From CAZEER01 sp964586315 (lineage in GTDB: Bacteria > Fidelibacterota > Marinisomatia > Marinisomatales > UBA1611): 18,707 nt of DNA. Each line of letters opens with the position of its first letter. Position 1 is the first letter of the stretch. Where the stretch lies: positions 1-18,707 of the forward strand of contig CAZPHE010000039.1 of NCBI GenBank assembly GCA_964586315.1, read 5' to 3'. Positions 15,940-18,707 of the stretch are shown here, piece after piece. Below the pieces are notes generated by a model. That model saw only the letters and a list, made by a program, of their open reading frames with translations. It made no database searches and had not been told where the DNA came from. The translations under genes were made by a program, and so were the position numbers.

Positions 15940-15949
15940 AAACTAAGCT

Positions 15950-16156
15950 ATGTTTAATTTAGGCACTGGCGAACTTCTAATAATATTTTTAGTGATTCTA
16001 TTACTATTTGGAGCAAAGAAACTTCCTGAGCTAGCTCGAGGTCTAGGGAAAGGTATTAACGAATTTAAAGATGCTGTTGAAACAAGTAAGAAGGAAATTA
16101 TGGATGCAAATAATTCAACAGATAGTAAAGATAAATCTGAAAAAGAAGAAGTATAG
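15950..16156 (+). CDS. tatA: Sec-independent translocase subunit TatA
   Basis: TatA forms the pore-like component of the twin-arginine pathway, which exports folded proteins. The 68 residues show the standard layout: a short N-terminal membrane helix (about 6-20, ELLIIFLVILLLFG), the hinge FGAKKLPELARGLGKG, an amphipathic helix (about 23-46) and a charged, disordered tail ending DKSEKEEV. The residue before the helix is the polar glutamate E8 rather than the glutamine common in proteobacterial TatA; this is usual in other groups. TatA rather than TatB is favoured by shortness and the FG-x-KKLPEL motif. No tatC is in view, so it must lie elsewhere. No clear Shine-Dalgarno precedes the ATG. The stop codon lies within a strong inverted repeat. 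Confidence 0.93.
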   Translation: MFNLGTGELLIIFLVILLLFGAKKLPELARGLGKGINEFKDAVETSKKEIMDANNSTDSKDKSEKEEV

Positions 16157-16192
16157 TACTCTGCTCTTTAAATCAGGGCAGAATTGTACTAT
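16153..16192. terminator. Long hairpin overlapping the tatA stop; possible terminator or RNA-stability element
   Basis: ATAGTAC (16153-16159) pairs perfectly with GTACTAT (16186-16192), and TCTGCTCT (16160-16167) pairs with AGGGCAGA (16175-16182) with one G-U pair. The loop is TTAAATC, and a 3-base bulge (ATT, 16183-16185) sits on one side. The 15 pairs in total make this the strongest dyad I found. It is not followed by a T-run on the + strand (ATTAAAAAG comes next), so a classical intrinsic terminator is uncertain. On the other strand the stem is followed by a T-rich stretch. Confidence 0.6.
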
Positions 16193-16273
16193 TAAAAAGA
16201 AACAATTTCCCAATTTCTTCGTTAAATATCGAAACTTAAGATTGGAGAAATAATAGAAAATCTACCATTATCA
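16157..16273. other. Intergenic gap between tatA and batA
   Basis: At 117 bp this is the longest non-coding gap. Its first third is the hairpin at 16153-16192. The remainder is AT-rich with GGAG at 16242-16245, too far from the batA ATG (16274) to be its ribosome-binding site. A promoter for the bat genes is expected here, but no box pair is convincing. Confidence 0.4.
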
Positions 16274-17242
16274 ATGGAATTTCAACATCCATTATATCTT
16301 TTATTATTAATAATTATTCCCTTTTTGATTATCTGGTATAATATATATGGTAAAAAGAATGAGGGCACATTAAGGATCTCATCTATTAATTTTATATCTA
16401 ATGAAATCATTCAAGTAGGTAAAAGAAGAAATCAATTGATTTTGATTATTAATATAGTTGTTATCTTGCTTATTATTATTGCATTATCACGCCCTAGGTT
16501 TGTAGATGAGCTTAAAAAAACAAAAGTAGAAATAATTGATATGCTTTTAGTTCTTGATATTAGTTCTAGTATGTTAGCTGATGATTTTAAACCAAATAGG
16601 TTAGAGGCAGTAAAGAAAGCTGCCGTTGATTTTGTAGATTTAAGAAAAGAAGATCGTATAGGTATTTTAGTTTTTGCTGGAGAAACATTTATACAATGTC
16701 CCTTGACAACTGATAAAATTGTTCTAAAATCTTTGATAAATAAAATTACAATTGCTTCAAAAGAATATGATGGAACTGCAATTGGTATGGCAATAGCAAA
16801 TGGTACAAATCGTCTAAGAAATAGTACTGTTGCAAGTAAGGTTATGATACTCTTATCAGATGGTAGTAATAATGCGGGTGAAATTGATCCAATTACAGCT
16901 GCAGAACTTGCTGCCCAATTCAATATAAAGATTTATACTATTGGAGCTGGAACGAATCAATCATATACTAAAATACCAGGTCGTGGTTTGATTCAAAATG
17001 AAATTGATGAAGAAATATTGAACCATATTGCAGAGGTAACAAATGGTAAATTTTTTAGAGCGGATAATGTAGATGCACTTAAAACAATATATGCTGAAAT
17101 TGATTTATTGGAACGTTCTGAAATAGATATAAAAGAATATACACAATACACAGAACTCTATGGTTGGTTTTTAATACCTGCAGTCCTTTTAGGTATGGGT
17201 ATTGAAACAATCAGACGTTTAATCTTTAAGGTTAAAACCTAA
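16274..17242 (+). CDS. batA: BatA-like von Willebrand factor A membrane protein
   Basis: A 322-residue inner-membrane protein of the Bacteroides aerotolerance (Bat) type. The N-terminus (MEFQHPLYLLLLIIIPF) and a second hydrophobic segment (about 54-72) form two membrane helices. A vWA domain follows (about 88-280) with an intact metal-binding MIDAS: D95-x-S97-x-S99 (DISSS), T168 in DGTAIG and D196 in LLSDG. A third membrane helix closes the protein (about 294-316). In other bacteria Bat proteins sit beside a MoxR ATPase and a DUF58 protein and have been linked to oxidative-stress tolerance; those partners would be elsewhere or outside the window. The stop shares a base with batB (TAATG at 17240-17244). 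Confidence 0.92.
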   Translation: MEFQHPLYLLLLIIIPFLIIWYNIYGKKNEGTLRISSINFISNEIIQVGKRRNQLILIINIVVILLIIIALSRPRFVDELKKTKVEIIDMLLVLDISSSMLADDFKPNRLEAVKKAAVDFVDLRKEDRIGILVFAGETFIQCPLTTDKIVLKSLINKITIASKEYDGTAIGMAIANGTNRLRNSTVASKVMILLSDGSNNAGEIDPITAAELAAQFNIKIYTIGAGTNQSYTKIPGRGLIQNEIDEEILNHIAEVTNGKFFRADNVDALKTIYAEIDLLERSEIDIKEYTQYTELYGWFLIPAVLLGMGIETIRRLIFKVKT

Positions 17243-18246
17243 TGTCATTTCGTTTTAGCTGGGTATTAATATTTTTGTTAGTCCAATGCGCACTTTGGTT
17301 ATTTTCCTATTTTAAGAATTATAAATCAGGTCCCATTTTTCCAAATTCATCTAATAGAGTAGATAACGTAATTCAAAAAAATATAAATACAACATTCATC
17401 CAATGGAAAAATAGAATTATTTTATTTGGTTTAACTATACTTACTCTAGCTGCATCGGGTCCTCAGATTGGTACCAGAGTACGACCTCTTGAAAGGAAAG
17501 GTGTTGATCTTGTAATTGCCTTGGACACTTCTACAAGTATGGATGCTGAAGATGTCACGCCCTCAAGATTAGAAAAAGCAAAATTTGAAATAGGTAGACT
17601 TATTCATCATCTTAAAGGTGATAGAGTAGCGATAATAGTATTTGCAGGATCAAGTCATTTATATCTTCCTTTAACAACAGATTATGAAGCTGCAATGTTA
17701 TTTTTGAGGGAGATAGATACAAATATGATCCCGACTCAAGGTACTGCTTTAAGTGCAGCTATGAATACAGCATTAACTGCTTTTGCAGATAATTCAGATA
17801 AGTTTAAAGTTATGCTAATTGTCTCAGATGGAGAAGACCACGAAGGGGAAGCAATTAATTTAGCATCCAAAGCTTCAGAAATGGGAATGATGATAAACAC
17901 TGTTGGAGTAGGTTCCAAAAATGGCAGTTTAATACCAATAAAAGTTAAAAATAAAAAAACAAGTAAATATAAGCGTGGTAAAGATGGGAAATTGATAACA
18001 TCAACACTTAACGAAACCATTTTAAAAGATATAGCATTAGCTGGAGAAGGATCATTTTTTTGGTTTGGAAATAGTAAAGATACTTATTTGCAAATTGCAG
18101 AATCAATTGAGAAGATGGAAAAAAAAACAATTTCAACACATGAGTTTTCTGAATATGAAGATCGTTACCAACCTTTTGCAATGGTTGCTTTTTGTTTATT
18201 AGTTATAGCATTTATTATACCAACAAGAGAATTTAAAAAATCATGA
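17242..18246 (+). CDS. batB: BatB-like von Willebrand factor A membrane protein
   Basis: A 334-residue paralogue of BatA with the same layout: N-terminal membrane helix (about 6-23), second helix (about 58-73), vWA domain (about 87-295) and C-terminal helix (about 310-327). The MIDAS is intact with D95-x-S97-x-S99 (DTSTS), T168 (QGTAL) and D196 (VSDGED), at the same residue numbers as in BatA. Marks of BatB include GPQIGTRVRPLERKGVDLVIALD. A basic insertion (about 233-251, rich in Lys) separates two vWA strands. Start and stop are both shared with neighbours: TAATG with batA and ATGA with batC. Adjacent paralogues suggest BatA and BatB work together as a membrane complex, which is inference. 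Confidence 0.92.
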   Translation: MSFRFSWVLIFLLVQCALWLFSYFKNYKSGPIFPNSSNRVDNVIQKNINTTFIQWKNRIILFGLTILTLAASGPQIGTRVRPLERKGVDLVIALDTSTSMDAEDVTPSRLEKAKFEIGRLIHHLKGDRVAIIVFAGSSHLYLPLTTDYEAAMLFLREIDTNMIPTQGTALSAAMNTALTAFADNSDKFKVMLIVSDGEDHEGEAINLASKASEMGMMINTVGVGSKNGSLIPIKVKNKKTSKYKRGKDGKLITSTLNETILKDIALAGEGSFFWFGNSKDTYLQIAESIEKMEKKTISTHEFSEYEDRYQPFAMVAFCLLVIAFIIPTREFKKS

Positions 18247-18707
18247 CTCGTCTTTTAGTTAGTATTATATTTTTAAAATTAGGTTTTGGGCAAGATAAAG
18301 GTATGAATGCATTTAATAATGGGCAATATGATGATGCAAGAAAATTTTATGAAAATGTTTTGGAAAATAGAAAAGATGATCCATCCGCAAAATATGGATT
18401 GGGTGTAACAATTCTTAAACAAAAAGAAATGGAAAATGCAATAAAAATTTTAAATGCGGTGAAAAATACAGATGATTTAAAATTGGCATCTAAAGCATAT
18501 TATAATCTTGGGAATATATTTCAACAGCAACAACAATTTGAGCAAAGTATAAACTTTTATAAAAAAGCTATTGAACTAGACCCTTATGATCAAGATGCCA
18601 AAATTAATTTTGAATTATTAAAGAACATTATGCAACAGCAGGATCAAGAGCAGGAACAAGAGCAGGATCAACAGCAAATTATTAATAATATGCAGCAAAA
18701 ATCCGAT
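18243..18707 (+). CDS. batC: BatC-like TPR protein (3' end outside window)
   Basis: The frame opens at ATG 18243 inside the batB stop (ATGA) and stays open for 155 codons to the window edge. A signal-like N-terminus (TRLLVSIIFLKLGFG) precedes tetratricopeptide repeats: one at about 20-52 (NAFNNGQYDDARKFYENVL), another at about 89-122 (AYYNLGNIFQQQQQFEQSI, then FYKKAIELDPYD). After the repeats comes NFELLKNIMQQQ and a Gln/Glu/Asp-rich stretch (about 132-146). TPR proteins with a Gln-rich tail are the usual third member of Bat clusters, where the TPRs are thought to mediate protein contacts in the periplasm. The remaining length and C-terminus are unknown. Confidence 0.88.
   Translation, partial: MTRLLVSIIFLKLGFGQDKGMNAFNNGQYDDARKFYENVLENRKDDPSAKYGLGVTILKQKEMENAIKILNAVKNTDDLKLASKAYYNLGNIFQQQQQFEQSINFYKKAIELDPYDQDAKINFELLKNIMQQQDQEQEQEQDQQQIINNMQQKSD
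18642..18677 (+). repeat. Three 12-bp tandem units in batC
   Basis: GATCAAGAGCAG, GAACAAGAGCAG and GATCAACAGCAA follow each other in frame and encode DQEQ-EQEQ-DQQQ. They differ at one to three positions per unit. Flanking codons are also Gln-rich. The repeat is a likely site of length change by slippage, with loss or gain of four residues per unit. Confidence 0.7.

Noticed and set aside
16071..16253. A 60-codon + strand frame overlapping tatA and the following hairpin
   Set aside because: Lysine-rich and low complexity, with half of it out of frame within tatA and no family signal.
16432..16923. A 163-codon open frame on the - strand opposite batA
   Set aside because: It mirrors the vWA domain of batA, has no ribosome-binding site or recognisable motif, and its composition is what an AT-rich gene gives in antisense. 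Other - strand frames (1772-2050, 6396-6650, 8601-8837, 17736-18020 and shorter ones) fail for the same reason.
1..18707. Novel defence, mobile or biosynthetic system
   Set aside because: All genes are recognisable core functions or small envelope proteins on one strand. There are no transposases, integrases, tRNA boundaries, direct-repeat arrays, toxin-antitoxin pairs or obvious shifts in composition.

Overview
This AT-rich window carries 20 protein-coding genes, all on the + strand and almost without gaps. It looks like a slow-evolving housekeeping stretch of a diderm bacterium. Several features suggest the FCB group (Bacteroidota and relatives): a PorV/PorQ-type outer-membrane protein, a Bacteroidota-like omega subunit, a putative DUF5683-type envelope protein and a BatA-BatB-BatC cluster. 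The low GC, tight spacing and weak Shine-Dalgarno signals would fit a streamlined marine lineage such as Candidatus Marinimicrobia (SAR406), but that placement is inference and no taxonomic marker was searched.

Layout. Positions 1-3522 hold mutS (5' end outside the window) and a PorV/PorQ-like gene whose start lies inside the mutS 3' end. After a 100-bp gap, 3623-10261 is an information-processing block: yicC, gmk, rpoZ, a family-4 uracil-DNA glycosylase, dnaB, a bifunctional (p)ppGpp synthetase/hydrolase, an HU/IHF-family protein and ruvX. Positions 10264-16156 are mainly envelope genes: lnt, a probable secreted DUF5683-like protein, truA (the exception), an HtrA-type protease, psd and pssA (both steps from CDP-diacylglycerol to phosphatidylethanolamine), a DUF4321-like membrane protein and tatA. 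A strong dyad overlaps the tatA stop codon. Positions 16274-18707 hold batA, batB and batC, with batC running off the right edge.

How the genes fit together. Neighbours repeatedly share bases: TAATG stop/start junctions at yicC/gmk, rpoZ/udg, dnaB/rel and batA/batB, ATGA at lnt/next gene and batB/batC, and 8-38 bp overlaps elsewhere. This suggests long polycistronic transcripts with translational coupling. Only four intergenic stretches exceed 40 bp (3523-3622, 12354-12423, 15907-15949, 16157-16273), and none exceeds 120 bp.

I see no mobile element, CRISPR array, rRNA or tRNA gene, prophage or defence system. The region reads as ordinary core genome. The points worth a second look are small: the dyad at the end of tatA, the dual-coding mutS/porV junction, an EF-hand-like acidic insertion in the PorV-like protein, the poorly characterised DUF5683-like and DUF4321-like proteins, and a 12-bp tandem repeat encoding a Gln/Glu/Asp tail in BatC.
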